Source: Aquirufa lenticrescens
GTDB lineage: Bacteria > Bacteroidota > Bacteroidia > Cytophagales > Spirosomataceae
Length of the DNA stretch: 64,000 nucleotides
NCBI RefSeq assembly: GCF_019916085.1
Contig: NZ_CP049834.1
Location: 341,501-405,500, forward strand
Direction of reading: 5' to 3'
The notes under the pieces were generated by a model, which made no database searches, was not told the origin of the DNA, and worked only from the letters and a program-made list of their open reading frames with translations. This document shows, piece by piece, positions 55,002 through 64,000 of the stretch; positions within the stretch are counted from its first letter, which is position 1, and every line of letters starts with the position of its first letter. A program made the translations under genes and the position numbers.

Positions 55002-56021
55002 ATGGTACGTAATAATTGGACTCGTGAAGAGGTAGAAAAAATATACAACCAACCCTTTTTGGATTTGGTCTATCAAGCTGCGACAGTACACCGCGAGAAT
55101 TTTGATCCGAATGAGGTACAAATCTCGACCTTGCTTTCCATCAAAACGGGTGGTTGCCCAGAGGATTGTTCTTATTGTTCGCAGGCAGCTCGCTACCACA
55201 CGAACGTGAAAGTGCAAAAATTACTTCCTTACGAGGAGGTTATTCAGGCAGCTAATCGTGCGAAAGATAGCGGAAGTTCTCGCTTCTGCATGGGAGCGGC
55301 TTGGCGCGAAGTGCGTGATAACAAGGACTTTGACCGGGTGCTAGACATGGTAAAAGGAGTGAACTCGCTAGGGATGGAAGTTTGCTGTACGTTAGGGATG
55401 TTATCTGAAGAGCAAGCGCAGAAATTAAAGGATGCGGGTCTTTATGCCTACAACCACAATATCGATACGAGTGAGGAATATTACGATGATGTTATCTCAA
55501 CGCGTACCTACGATGATCGTTTAGAGACGCTAGGAAACGTACGTAAAGCAAAATTATCAGTTTGTTCAGGTGGAATCATCGGTATGGGCGAAAGTGCCGG
55601 AGATCGCATCGGAATGCTTTTGACGCTAGCGAATTTACCTGAGCACCCTGAATCAGTTCCGGTAAACAATCTAGTTCCAGTAGAGGGAACACCTTTTGAG
55701 AATCAAAAGACGGCGTCTGTTTGGGATTTAGTCCGTGTTATCGCCACAGCTAGAATCATGATGCCTAAATCAGCTGTTCGTTTGTCAGCGGGTCGTTTAG
55801 AATTGAACTATGAAGGCCAAGCGTTCTGCTTTATGGCAGGTGCGAATTCGATTTTCTCTGGTGATGTCTTATTAACGACGCCTAATCCCGATACGAAATC
55901 AGATGCGGAATTATTCCAAATCTTGAGCATCAAGCCGAAGGAAGCCTTCAAAGATGCACGTAAATCAGGGATTGAATTTAATCAGATTCCCAGTGCGCAA
56001 GGCTTAGAGCACAAGCACTAG
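55002..56021 (+). CDS. bioB: Biotin synthase
   Basis: Radical-SAM enzyme that inserts sulfur into dethiobiotin. The 339 residues carry [12 protein letters not shown] with Cys52, Cys56 and Cys59 for the [4Fe-4S] cluster, [12 protein letters not shown], and the further cysteines for the [2Fe-2S] centre. The ATG at 55002 is preferred to 54981, which overlaps sppA. No other bio genes are nearby. Confidence 0.95.
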   Translation: MVRNNWTREEVEKIYNQPFLDLVYQAATVHRENFDPNEVQISTLLSIKTGGCPEDCSYCSQAARYHTNVKVQKLLPYEEVIQAANRAKDSGSSRFCMGAAWREVRDNKDFDRVLDMVKGVNSLGMEVCCTLGMLSEEQAQKLKDAGLYAYNHNIDTSEEYYDDVISTRTYDDRLETLGNVRKAKLSVCSGGIIGMGESAGDRIGMLLTLANLPEHPESVPVNNLVPVEGTPFENQKTASVWDLVRVIATARIMMPKSAVRLSAGRLELNYEGQAFCFMAGANSIFSGDVLLTTPNPDTKSDAELFQILSIKPKEAFKDARKSGIEFNQIPSAQGLEHKH

Positions 56022-56038
56022 TTTTGCAAACCTAACTG

Positions 56039-56071
56039 AAGCGCTATTTCGAAAGAGGTAGCGCTTTTTTT
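56039..56071 (+). terminator. Terminator of bioB
   Basis: AAGCGCTA (56039-56046) pairs with TAGCGCTT (56059-56066) around a 12-base loop, followed by T's to 56071. It also lies at the end of the convergent GNAT gene (stop at 56070), so it may serve both strands. Confidence 0.8.
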
Positions 56072-56501
56072 ATAGGCTTTTCTGCATCCGGTAATGTTGG
56101 ATTTCTCCGAACAACAGATAGGATTCCGCAACGATCGAATACCCAATCGCCTGGTAAAAGGCTACCGCATTTTCCCTTGCTTCTAATACGATTTCGGTCC
56201 AGCCTTTTTGCTTTGCTTTTTCTTCTAAATAAGCCATAATGGCTTTCCCGATTCCCTTGCCCTGAGCTTCGGTAGCTGTTGCGACACAACGCACCTGGCC
56301 TTGCTTTTCAGCGGACTCATGCATACGCGCAACTCCCAGAACTTCTTCGTTTTCCACTGCGATGGCATGAATAGCTTTGTCCTCATCTGCCAAAACTTCT
56401 GAACCTAAAGGTTGGTTCCAAGGCTCTCTTAATACGCTAAACCGCAAGGCGTAATAGGCTTTCCAGTCAGAGTCGGTTTGGGGGGATTTTATTTCTAGCA
56501 T
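56070..56501 (-). CDS. GNAT-family N-acetyltransferase
   Basis: A 143-residue acetyl-CoA-dependent acetyltransferase. The acetyl-CoA loop is ATEAQGKGIGKAIMAYLEEKA (about 82-101, Q/RxxGxG/A type). The ALRFSVLREPW opening is common in YitI/ElaA-like GNAT proteins. The substrate is unknown. The ATG at 56499-56501 is chosen because earlier starts would lie in the rny terminator. It sits behind that terminator and probably has only weak read-through expression. Confidence 0.85.
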   Translation of the reverse strand: MLEIKSPQTDSDWKAYYALRFSVLREPWNQPLGSEVLADEDKAIHAIAVENEEVLGVARMHESAEKQGQVRCVATATEAQGKGIGKAIMAYLEEKAKQKGWTEIVLEARENAVAFYQAIGYSIVAESYLLFGEIQHYRMQKSL

Positions 56502-56508
56502 GGTTTGT

Positions 56509-56541
56509 AAAAAAAATGGCGCCACCCGCAGGGTGGCGCCA
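56509..56541 (-). terminator. Terminator of the rny transcript
   Basis: TGGCGCCACCC (56517-56527) and GGGTGGCGCCA (56531-56541) form a perfect 11-bp GC-rich stem with a 3-base loop. On the minus strand it is followed by eight T's (56509-56516). It separates rny (stop at 56563) from the GNAT gene. Confidence 0.92.
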
Positions 56542-56562
56542 TAAATATACTCGATTTCGATC

Positions 56563-58146
56563 CTATTTTGCAAAGTTCACGGCGCGCATTTCGCGAATCA
56601 CCGTTACTTTGATTTGACCAGGATATTGCATCTCTTTCTCGATTTTCTGAGAAATGTCAAATGATAAGTTCGACGCTTTTTCGTCACTTACGTTCTCTGA
56701 ATCGACCATGATACGAAGCTCACGACCCGCTTGGATCGCATAGCACTTCTGAACACCATCGAATGAGGTAGCTAATGTTTCTAAATCACGAAGACGTTTC
56801 ATGTACGACTCCATCATCTCGCGACGTGCACCTGGACGTGAACCAGAAATCGCATCACACACCTGAATGATAGGAGAGATCATAGAAGTCATCTCACATT
56901 CATCGTGGTGAGCTCCAATCGCATTACATACCTCTGGATGCTCTTTGTATTTCTGAGCCAGTTCCATTCCTAGCAATGCGTGAGGAAGTTCTGGCTCTTC
57001 ATGCCAAACTTTTCCAATATCATGCAATAGACCTGCACGCTTCGCTAGTTTCGCATTCAATCCTAATTCAGCCGCCATCGTTGCACAAAGCTTCGCGACT
57101 TCGCGCGAGTGTTGCAATAGGTTTTGGCCATAAGATGAACGGAAACGCATACGTCCCACCATCTTAATTAATTCTGGGTGTAAGCCGTGAATCCCTAGAT
57201 CAATTACGGTTTTTTCTCCGATTTCGATGATCTCATCGTCGATGTTCTTACGGGTCTTATTCACAACCTCCTCAATACGAGCTGGGTGGATACGACCATC
57301 TTGTACCAAACGGTGCAAAGACAAACGAGCAATCTCACGACGAACTGGATCGAAACCTGAAATAATGATCGCTTCTGGCGTATCATCTACGATGAATTCC
57401 ACACCTGTTGCCGCTTCAAGCGCACGAATGTTACGACCTTCACGACCAATGATTTTACCCTTGATATCGTCTGATTCAATATTGAAAACAGATACGCAGT
57501 TTTCAATCGCATTTTCAGCTGCCGTACGTTGAATTGTTTCAATCACGACTTTCTTCGCTTCTTTCGTAGCTGTTAATTTCGCTTCTTCGATCGCTTGTTT
57601 CACTAAAGAACTCGCTTTCGATTCTGCCTCAGCCTTCAAGGCATCCATAATTTGTTGGCGCGCTTCGTCAGCAGAAAGACCTGCAATTTTCTCTAATTGG
57701 CTGATCTGGTTCGCCAGCATTGCCTCCGCTTCTTCGCGTTTCTTTTCTACGTCTTCTAGCTTCTTGCGGAAGTTCTCTTCCTTCGCTTGAACGCTTTGTT
57801 TCGCGGAATGTAGTTCTTGTTCTGCGGTGCGTTGTTGCTCCGCTTGTTGCGCTAATACGCGCTCTTTTTCGCGTAGTTTTTGCTCGTTTTCTAACAGAAT
57901 TCCTTTTTTGTTTTGGGACTCTTCTTCGAACTCAGCGCGAAGACGTAGGAAGTTTTCCTTCGCTTCTAGCATACGGTCTTTCTTGATGTTTTCTGCAGTG
58001 ATTTCTGCATTTTTTAGGATGTCTTCCGCTTTGCGTTGAGCATCCCCTTCGATGTTTTTATTTACCTTTGAGTAGAATACTTTTCCGGCAAATAACCCTC
58101 CAGCCGCAGCAATTAGAGGGATAATAAAGGTTAATATCGTGGACAT
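56563..58146 (-). CDS. rny: Ribonuclease Y
   Basis: A membrane-bound endoribonuclease that starts mRNA decay. The 527 residues have a transmembrane helix (about 4-22), a long Glu/Lys/Gln coiled coil (about 30-200), a KH domain ([15 protein letters not shown]) and an HD domain (LLHDIGKVW, about 370-380). Length is normal. It is last in a unit with zapA upstream by 57 bases. Confidence 0.95.
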   Translation of the reverse strand: MSTILTFIIPLIAAAGGLFAGKVFYSKVNKNIEGDAQRKAEDILKNAEITAENIKKDRMLEAKENFLRLRAEFEEESQNKKGILLENEQKLREKERVLAQQAEQQRTAEQELHSAKQSVQAKEENFRKKLEDVEKKREEAEAMLANQISQLEKIAGLSADEARQQIMDALKAEAESKASSLVKQAIEEAKLTATKEAKKVVIETIQRTAAENAIENCVSVFNIESDDIKGKIIGREGRNIRALEAATGVEFIVDDTPEAIIISGFDPVRREIARLSLHRLVQDGRIHPARIEEVVNKTRKNIDDEIIEIGEKTVIDLGIHGLHPELIKMVGRMRFRSSYGQNLLQHSREVAKLCATMAAELGLNAKLAKRAGLLHDIGKVWHEEPELPHALLGMELAQKYKEHPEVCNAIGAHHDECEMTSMISPIIQVCDAISGSRPGARREMMESYMKRLRDLETLATSFDGVQKCYAIQAGRELRIMVDSENVSDEKASNLSFDISQKIEKEMQYPGQIKVTVIREMRAVNFAK

Positions 58147-58203
58147 ATAGAACGAATGTGTGTTTATACATTAGTCCCCGGAAAAATCGAAAGAAAAGGA
58201 AAA

Positions 58204-58494
58204 TTATACTGTGAACTCAGCCGCAAGAGATAACAATTCATTGTTTTCTTCCAAAACGTCGTCCTGGAGTGAATTGTGTTCTGCGTCAAATTTCAAACCA
58301 CACATGGCTAAATCGAGTGCCACCATCGCCATCACGGCTGCGGGATCTGAACTATTTGTTTCTCGTTCGTAATAACGAACCAGTTTGTTCACTAATGATG
58401 CTGCATTTCGTACGTAAGCCTCCTCACTTGGACTAACCTTTAAGGCGATACTTTGTATGCCTACCAGTAGATTACAAGGGATTTTAGGATTCAT
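58204..58494 (-). CDS. zapA: Cell division protein ZapA
   Basis: A 96-residue ZapA that bundles FtsZ filaments. The VGIQSIALKVSPSEEAYVRNAASLVNKLV N-terminal domain (broken here as VGIQSIALKV and YVRNAASLVNKLV) and the C-terminal helix match. Overlaps the coiled-coil gene by four bases and lies just upstream of rny, an arrangement seen in other Bacteroidota. Confidence 0.88.
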   Translation of the reverse strand: MNPKIPCNLLVGIQSIALKVSPSEEAYVRNAASLVNKLVRYYERETNSSDPAAVMAMVALDLAMCGLKFDAEHNSLQDDVLEENNELLSLAAEFTV

Positions 58495-58820
58495 GGATTG
58501 CGTAATTGGTCAATGCAATGATCTATTTTTGTAATATATTCTTCTAACTTTTGTTTCAACTCAGCGGTGGGAACTGCTGTGTTATCTGTACTAGCTACAA
58601 TTTTAGCGAAATTATCTGATTTTTTAAAGTTTTTCTCCAATTCTTTTAGCCGTCTTTGAGTTTTAACAAGTTCCTCTGATTTCAGGGCTAGCTTTTGCTG
58701 GAGATCTTCGAGTTCAGCCTGTTTTTGGACCAATGTGCCTTGAAATTCGTGTAAACGCGCCACCATCCCGCTGATCTTCAGCTTGAGGTTCAGGTATTGC
58801 ATTTTTAATTCACTTTTCAT
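58491..58820 (-). CDS. Small coiled-coil protein, ZapB-like
   Basis: A 109-residue protein, almost all coiled coil (about 10-75 and 85-107), with no signal peptide. Its place directly before zapA, overlapping it by four bases and the flippase by four bases, makes a ZapA partner (ZapB-like) likely, but this is from context, not from a specific motif. Confidence 0.7.
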   Translation of the reverse strand: MKSELKMQYLNLKLKISGMVARLHEFQGTLVQKQAELEDLQQKLALKSEELVKTQRRLKELEKNFKKSDNFAKIVASTDNTAVPTAELKQKLEEYITKIDHCIDQLRNP

Positions 58821-60310
58821 TTCAGGGCTAAGCTAGGTTTTCCGTTTCTCCAGGAGAATTCTTTGATTAATATAATGGCCAAAATACAAATAAATCCGAT
58901 GTTCTGACTGATGAATAACGGAATTTGTAAACTGGCTAAGATAGAACCTGACTGAATAGCAATTACTCCTAAACTGATGTATACAATGGCGGCCATCCAG
59001 CGGTAGGGTGCTGGGTCGAATTTTTGGCCCCCTACATAACACAATAAAGTCATCACGATGGCTGAAGTTAAGAAAGAATAGGCACAAGCCATATAGCCAT
59101 AGATGGGGATAAAAATGACATTCCCGATCAGCGTAACGGCTAGACCAGTGACCGTAATGATTGTTCCCATATAGGTTCTATTCGTCTTTTTAAACCAAAC
59201 AGACTGCGTGTAATACACTCCTAAAAACAAGTTCGCTAACAAAAGAACAGGCACCACTCTAATGCCCTCCCAATAGATGGATTGACGCAAAAATAGTCCC
59301 TGAATCCAGAATAAATTTGAACTCACACCTACCCATAAAATCAAGCAAACTATCACAAACCAATGGCTCACGAGTGCTAAATTAGACTGTGAGTTTTCCG
59401 CTGATTTAGAGCCTAAGAAGAATGGCTCTGCTGCGTACTTAAAAGCTTGGATCGCTAAACTCATGAACACAGAAAGTTTGTAGCAATTGCCATAAATCCC
59501 CAAGGCGTCTTCCGAACTTCTACCCGGATAAAATCCTGCTGGTAAAAACTCCTCCAGTAATAAACGGTCAAACATTAAATTAAACATCGCCGCTAAACTC
59601 ATGAACATGATGGGGTAGGAGTAGACCCACAATTTCTTCATTTCGGCGCCATCCCAAGTCCATTTGAAATCCGCAAAAGAGGAGCGTAACCAATAAAAGA
59701 GACTAGCGTTTGCGAGCAAATTAGCCAGAAAAATATAGCCGGCTCCGATGCTAGGGAAATAGAGATTCTGTAAAAAAGCAGGTCCCCAATGACCTTCATG
59801 CATGGGTTTTAACAGAGCCAAAAAGAAGAGATTTAACCCCACATTAATCAGGATGGAAACGATTTTTGCCTTGACAAATAATTGAATTTTACGTTCCAGT
59901 CTTAAACGGGCGAAAGGGATCGCCGTCACCGCATCAATGGCTAAAATCAAAGCAAGCCAGCGCATGAATTGACCTTTACCTTCGTATCCGAGTTGCGCCA
60001 TTAAAGGGTCTGCAAAGACAAATAAACCAAGCGTGAACAAGCCCGATGTTAAGATAATTGCTGTTAAAATGATATTATAATAGCGTTCTGGGGCCTCTTT
60101 CGCATAGCGAAAATAAGCCGTTTCCATTCCGTATGTGTAGATGATATTCGCAATGGCCACATACCCGTAGAGTTTCACATTAACGCCCAAGGCAGCCGGC
60201 ATAAAGGCGGCGGTGTGGATAAAAACCAATAAAAAATTCAGGGAGCGTCCTAGGATTGTACTGAATCCATAGGAAAGTGTTTCGCCAGCTAATTTTTTAA
60301 GAATGGACAT
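58817..60310 (-). CDS. Polysaccharide flippase (Wzx/MATE-like)
   Basis: A 497-residue membrane protein with 12-14 transmembrane helices of the polysaccharide-biosynthesis (MOP) superfamily, likely moving a lipid-linked sugar across the inner membrane. ATG at 60308-60310 is the first ATG; the longer ORF begins with TTG. It shares four bases with the coiled-coil gene and is 34 bases after the LytTR regulator. Confidence 0.85.
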   Translation of the reverse strand: MSILKKLAGETLSYGFSTILGRSLNFLLVFIHTAAFMPAALGVNVKLYGYVAIANIIYTYGMETAYFRYAKEAPERYYNIILTAIILTSGLFTLGLFVFADPLMAQLGYEGKGQFMRWLALILAIDAVTAIPFARLRLERKIQLFVKAKIVSILINVGLNLFFLALLKPMHEGHWGPAFLQNLYFPSIGAGYIFLANLLANASLFYWLRSSFADFKWTWDGAEMKKLWVYSYPIMFMSLAAMFNLMFDRLLLEEFLPAGFYPGRSSEDALGIYGNCYKLSVFMSLAIQAFKYAAEPFFLGSKSAENSQSNLALVSHWFVIVCLILWVGVSSNLFWIQGLFLRQSIYWEGIRVVPVLLLANLFLGVYYTQSVWFKKTNRTYMGTIITVTGLAVTLIGNVIFIPIYGYMACAYSFLTSAIVMTLLCYVGGQKFDPAPYRWMAAIVYISLGVIAIQSGSILASLQIPLFISQNIGFICILAIILIKEFSWRNGKPSLALK

Positions 60311-60344
60311 GCGTAAATGTTCGGTCAATTCTCAAAGTTACAAT

Positions 60345-61097
60345 TTATTGCTTTTGATAGCCGATGATTTGGTAAAAATGCTCAGAATAACTTTCGCTGA
60401 TCGGAATGTGGTTCTCGCCTATTTTGATTTTTTGGCTGCGAATCGACTCCATTTTGCTGAGTGAAACGATGAACGATTTATGTACTCGAATAAAATCGGT
60501 GGACGGTAATTTTTCCTCAATAGATTTCATCGTCATGCGACAAACTACCGGAAATTTTTGGGTTCTTAGGTGGATTTTAATGTAATCTTTCAAGCCCTCG
60601 ATATAAAGAATATCTTCGAGCATAATCTTCATTAAGGAGTAATCCGCGTGAATGAAAATGAACTCTAATTTAGGAGCTTCGGCAGGTTTATGAAGGAGTT
60701 GTTTGCTCTTGTAATAGTCAAGTGCCTTATGGCTAGCCTTTAGGAAACGCTCAAAATTGATTGGTTTTAAGACATAATCGATGACATCTAAATTAAAACC
60801 ATCTAAGGCATATTGTTGGTAGGCGGTCACGAAAATGACCATGGGTTTAGTGGTTAAACTTTCCAGAAATTGCAATCCAGTCATTCCCGGCATTTGAATG
60901 TCTAGGAATAATAAATCAACAGGATTATTCTCTAAGTATTCCACGGCCTCCATCGCGTTTCGGCAGCGTTTCACGAGTTGTAAAAAGGGAACTTTGGAGA
61001 TATTATCTTCGACTAAGTCCAAAGCTAAACTCTCATCATCTACCGCCATACACTTCAAAATGGTACCCGGGATTTCCACTAGATTTTCTTCTGACAT
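60345..61097 (-). CDS. LytTR-family response regulator
   Basis: A 250-residue regulator: receiver domain with phospho-acceptor Asp66 in LLFLDIQMPGMTG, acidic pocket Asp20-Asp21 (VDDES), and conserved Lys in LKPINFERF. The C-terminal LytTR DNA-binding domain (about 145-245) has EGLKDYIKIHL and FIRVHKSFIVSLSKM. It is three bases downstream of its kinase. Confidence 0.93.
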   Translation of the reverse strand: MSEENLVEIPGTILKCMAVDDESLALDLVEDNISKVPFLQLVKRCRNAMEAVEYLENNPVDLLFLDIQMPGMTGLQFLESLTTKPMVIFVTAYQQYALDGFNLDVIDYVLKPINFERFLKASHKALDYYKSKQLLHKPAEAPKLEFIFIHADYSLMKIMLEDILYIEGLKDYIKIHLRTQKFPVVCRMTMKSIEEKLPSTDFIRVHKSFIVSLSKMESIRSQKIKIGENHIPISESYSEHFYQIIGYQKQ

Positions 61098-61100
61098 AGC

Positions 61101-62156
61101 TTAGACGTGTTGAATGGTTAGTGTGATGATAAAATCAGAGCCAGAATCTTTGACTTGCAATTGGTGATTTGTAGGGTATAGCAATTCTAAACGTCTTTTT
61201 ACATTCGCTAGGCCTATACCCGAACTCTCGTCTTTCGTCTCATTTATCACCGTTCCTTTTTTATTAGCTACTCTAAAATAAAGTTCTGATGAACTGTCTT
61301 TTAATTCAATTTCAATCGTCGGATTTTCAATGAATCCCACCCCATGCTTAAAAGCATTTTCAACAAAAGGAATCAATAACATAGGCTCGATATGGCTTGA
61401 TTTTGGCCCTAATTCGTGTGCAAAGTTAATCTCAATGTCATCTCCAAAGCGAATCTTCTGTAGGTCAATATAGCTTTCTAAATACACTAATTCCTTGCTG
61501 ATAGGAACGATCGAATCATTCGTCTCGTAAATCATATAGCGCATTAATTCAGACAATTTCACCACCACGGGCTCAACCATTTCCGGTTTTCTGCGTGACA
61601 AGGAAACCACGCTATTCAATACATTGAACATGAAATGTGGGCTGATCTGAGAGCGTAAAAAAGAAAGCTCGGATTTCAATCGCTCATTTTCTTGTTCTTT
61701 GACCTGCTCATCTTCTTTCATTCGATCCGAAATCAGTCGATAAGAGGTTCCGATGGCTGCATAGAACAATAATTGGAAAATCATTCGCATCAAGGCTCCT
61801 CTTCGAGCTCCGCCTCCCGAATGATTTCCAGGGAAGAATTGCGAGTAAGCCCAATGAAACAATTCCTCGTGGATCCAAAGCATAAACACAATGGCGCCGA
61901 TGAGGGTTAAGAGGTAAATAATGACACCTTTAGCTCTCAATAACTTAGGAAGAAGGATCTCCGTATTTAAATAGAAGAAGGGGATATTGATGACCGTAAA
62001 ACTGGTCATGTAGAAGATCCAAAAATAGGAACGTCGAATTTCCTCTGGGTTAGTGGAATTCGTATTCGGTCCTAGCAGGATAGGAAGTGCAATCAGGAAA
62101 GCCCAAAAAAACAGGTGTAATAACAGATTCCTGAATGTAGACGATTTATTTATCAT
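61101..62156 (-). CDS. LytS-type sensor histidine kinase
   Basis: A 351-residue membrane kinase with four helices (about 10-125) and no periplasmic domain, then a coiled coil, the histidine motif SPHFMFNVLNSV with His174, and the ATP-lid N box ENAFKHGVGF. It phosphorylates the adjacent LytTR regulator. The first ATG (62154-62156) is used; the ORF extends back 12 codons to a TTG. The signal sensed is unknown. Confidence 0.92.
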   Translation of the reverse strand: MINKSSTFRNLLLHLFFWAFLIALPILLGPNTNSTNPEEIRRSYFWIFYMTSFTVINIPFFYLNTEILLPKLLRAKGVIIYLLTLIGAIVFMLWIHEELFHWAYSQFFPGNHSGGGARRGALMRMIFQLLFYAAIGTSYRLISDRMKEDEQVKEQENERLKSELSFLRSQISPHFMFNVLNSVVSLSRRKPEMVEPVVVKLSELMRYMIYETNDSIVPISKELVYLESYIDLQKIRFGDDIEINFAHELGPKSSHIEPMLLIPFVENAFKHGVGFIENPTIEIELKDSSSELYFRVANKKGTVINETKDESSGIGLANVKRRLELLYPTNHQLQVKDSGSDFIITLTIQHV

Positions 62157-62256
62157 GGGTTTTATGTTGCTTTTTGTATTCAGCGAATTCAAATTAAGAG
62201 AATCTTCCTTATATTTCCAGTATATTTTCTACCACTGTCCTGAATGTGCCGATGAA

Positions 62257-62283
62257 TTGGCTAAATGGTTTTAGGTAGATTTG
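62257..62283 (+). promoter_or_regulatory. Promoter of the DUF1080-PA14 gene
   Basis: TTG (62257-62259) and TAGATTTG (62276-62283) are 16 bases apart. The -7 element is a perfect TAnnTTTG, 20 bases before the ATG at 62304. Confidence 0.6.
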
Positions 62284-62303
62284 TCTAAACCTATCTTTTC
62301 AAA

Positions 62304-64000
62304 ATGAAAAAATTGCTCTTTTCGTTGCTACTTGCCTCGCCATTAGGTGCTTGGGCTCAGCAATCGATTCCCCTCACAGATTTGTCTGCTTTTGATCAGC
62401 CTAGTAAGAACTGGACAATCGAGCAGGCTGTTTTTGCTAAGTATTCGGATACCCTTTTTCAGGTAAGTCCTGGTAGTGGTGTTTTGGTTAATACGTTGAG
62501 AGGCGGAAAGTACCATCGTACAGATGATTTGAAGTCCAAAATGCAGCACGGCGACATCCGTTTATTAGTCGACTTTATGTTGCCTAGAGGAATGAATTCA
62601 GGCATTTATTTGCAAGGTCGTTACGAGGTACAATTGTACGATTCTTGGGGTAAGAAAACCGTAAAATATGATGACTGCGGTGGTATTTATGAGCGTTGGG
62701 ATGACGCAAGAGGAAAAGGAAAGGAAGGATATGAGGGCTATGCACCACGCCAAAACGCTAGCAAAGCCCCAGGTTTATGGCAGACTTTAGAAATCGATTT
62801 TCAAGCTCCTCGATTCGATGCAAACGGTAAAAAAATTGCCAATGCCATCTTCAAAAAAGTGATCTTGAACGGTTTAGTCGTACAGGAAAATATTGAAGTA
62901 TCGGGTATGACACGCGGAGCGATTTTCGATAAAGAAGCGCCATTTGGCCCTGTTCTAATCCAAGGCGATCATGGTCCGGTAGCGTTTAGAAACTTGCGTT
63001 TTGAGACCTATGAAAAACCAACGGCTTCTCTAGGAGAGGTTTCTTATGACTATTACACGGGTAAATTTACCGACCCAATTGTTCCTACAACAAAGCCAGC
63101 TTCTTCAGGTAAATTGCCTGCCTTGACGTACCGCGTTATTCCAGTAAACAATGATTATTTGATTCATTACAAAGCTGAATTGACGATTCCGGAGGATGAT
63201 AATTACGAGTTTCAAACCTATTGGACAGGTTCTGGTGAATTAAAAATTGACGGAAAGGTGCTTAATCAAGGGGCTCATTGGTTCAATGAGATGGTGCCGG
63301 CGTCCACTTTTTTGAAAGCAGGAAAACATCAACTGGAAATTATTCATATCAAGGATTTCCCTTGGGGACCTAAGGCCTTAGGCTTACATGTGAAGCGCAT
63401 CGGCTCTCGTTTGGTTTCCCTTCACGAAAGAACGTCTTTGTTAGATCCTGATGCGGTAGGTCTTATCGAGGTGAAAGCGAATGCAGAACCTGTGTTGCAG
63501 CGTTCATTTGCCTTTCATCAAGGAAAGAAAAAGACGCACGTGATTCACGTAGGTGACCCTGCTGGATTGCATTACAGTTATGACTTAAAACAAGGAGCGA
63601 TTCTTCAAGTTTGGCGAGGTAAATTCCTAGATGCCACCCAAATGTGGGACAACCGAGGCGAGCCTCAGACTTCAGAGCCTTTGGGTTTAACGGTCATTCA
63701 AGACGGGAAATTCCCCTTAGCCTTAGCGCATCAAGCGCAAGCAGATTCAACGGATTTAGTCTATAAAGGATATCGTTTAGAGGCGGGACGTCCCATCTTT
63801 ATGTACGAATGGACAGCGGCGAAGTTACGTGTAGAAGATCGCATTCAGCCAGCAGGAAATGGGTTAAAGCGTACGCTGACCTTAGTAGGTGCAAGTCCGC
63901 AAAAGACCGATGTAGAGGCTGTTTTAGCCACCGGACATCATTTGTCCATCTTACAAAATGGCCTGGCTTCGCAACCAGGTAACTTTATCGAATGGAAAGG
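62304..64000 (+). CDS. Secreted DUF1080 and PA14-like protein (partial, runs off the window)
   Basis: The frame is open from the ATG to the end of the window (565 complete codons). Residues 1-19 are a signal peptide ending AWAQQ. Residues about 25-240 are a DUF1080 (3-keto-disaccharide hydrolase) domain with GMNSGIYLQGRYEVQLYDSW and DDCGGIYERW. Residues about 270-370 look like a PA14 domain (DYLIHYKAELTIPEDDNYEF, then ALGLHVKRIG). A third domain follows. It probably binds or cuts a sugar outside the cell. The 3' end is missing. Confidence 0.8.
   Translation, partial: MKKLLFSLLLASPLGAWAQQSIPLTDLSAFDQPSKNWTIEQAVFAKYSDTLFQVSPGSGVLVNTLRGGKYHRTDDLKSKMQHGDIRLLVDFMLPRGMNSGIYLQGRYEVQLYDSWGKKTVKYDDCGGIYERWDDARGKGKEGYEGYAPRQNASKAPGLWQTLEIDFQAPRFDANGKKIANAIFKKVILNGLVVQENIEVSGMTRGAIFDKEAPFGPVLIQGDHGPVAFRNLRFETYEKPTASLGEVSYDYYTGKFTDPIVPTTKPASSGKLPALTYRVIPVNNDYLIHYKAELTIPEDDNYEFQTYWTGSGELKIDGKVLNQGAHWFNEMVPASTFLKAGKHQLEIIHIKDFPWGPKALGLHVKRIGSRLVSLHERTSLLDPDAVGLIEVKANAEPVLQRSFAFHQGKKKTHVIHVGDPAGLHYSYDLKQGAILQVWRGKFLDATQMWDNRGEPQTSEPLGLTVIQDGKFPLALAHQAQADSTDLVYKGYRLEAGRPIFMYEWTAAKLRVEDRIQPAGNGLKRTLTLVGASPQKTDVEAVLATGHHLSILQNGLASQPGNFIEWK

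Noticed and set aside
56563-58146. Plus-strand ORFs within rny
   Set aside because: They are low-complexity shadows of the coiled-coil region, antisense to a full-length rny.
1-64000. Mobile elements, phage genes, tRNAs or rRNAs
   Set aside because: No transposase, integrase or phage gene was seen and no intergenic gap matched a tRNA cloverleaf by eye. tRNAs were not scanned computationally.

Overview
This 64 kb window is a compact, mostly housekeeping stretch of a bacterial chromosome from the Bacteroidota, most likely the order Cytophagales. The phylum call rests on repeated upstream sites of the form TAnnTTTG with a TTG about 16-24 bases before them (the Bacteroidota -7/-33 promoter), almost no Shine-Dalgarno sequences, a bacillithiol gene (bshA), a short carbamoyl-phosphate synthase large subunit, DUF4834, a LytS/LytTR pair, a PASTA-bearing FtsI and a eukaryote-like NADP isocitrate dehydrogenase. 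The order is inference. No rRNA, tRNA, CRISPR array, phage or insertion sequence was seen. No gene-free stretch exceeds about 250 bases.

Layout. 1-4.8 kb: tail of an unknown gene, psd, a membrane-anchored beta-propeller protein, a lipoprotein, a LuxE-like adenylating enzyme, moaE and folA. 4.9-14.3 kb: carB, three small membrane or secreted proteins, then a complete RND efflux set (adaptor, pump, outer-membrane factor), all on one strand with almost no gaps. 14.3-19.3 kb: purN, bshA, folK, yqgE, recG. 19.3-24.9 kb: nuoB and nuoC without the rest of complex I, three family-2 glycosyltransferases and an ABC exporter. 25-29.3 kb: an aminotransferase, nhaD, a PAP2 phosphatase and a TlpA-type thioredoxin. 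29.4-38 kb: a shortened cell-wall/division cluster (rsmH-ftsL-ftsI-murE-mraY) that runs into aroA and an amidohydrolase. 38-44 kb: a DUF6580-like membrane protein, purK-purE, a LysM protein with an M15 peptidase, fmt, greA and a YggS protein. 44.3-56 kb: a coiled-coil protein, rpsF-rpsR-rplI, icd, ffh, pheT, def, ppa, sppA and bioB. 56-62.2 kb (minus strand): a GNAT enzyme, rny, zapA, a ZapB-like coiled coil, a flippase and a LytTR regulator/kinase pair. The window ends inside a secreted DUF1080-PA14 protein.

How genes work together. Envelope building recurs throughout: lipid synthesis (psd), peptidoglycan precursors and septal synthesis (murE, mraY, ftsI, ftsL), division (zapA and partner), wall remodelling (LysM plus M15), glycan assembly and export (glycosyltransferases, ABC exporter, flippase) and efflux. 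Purine (purN, purK, purE), pyrimidine/arginine (carB) and folate (folA, folK) genes are scattered singly or in pairs.

The most notable non-coding signals are inverted heptanucleotide repeat arrays around a terminator between rplI and icd (46534-46675), an intrinsic terminator inside the greA leader (42986-43018), a perfect dyad between two divergent promoters upstream of the wall cluster (29352-29375), and a striking habit of convergent genes ending on the same 4 bases. I did not find a clear undescribed multi-gene system. The best candidates for unstudied biology are the propeller protein, the small proteins ahead of the RND pump and the orphan LuxE-like enzyme.
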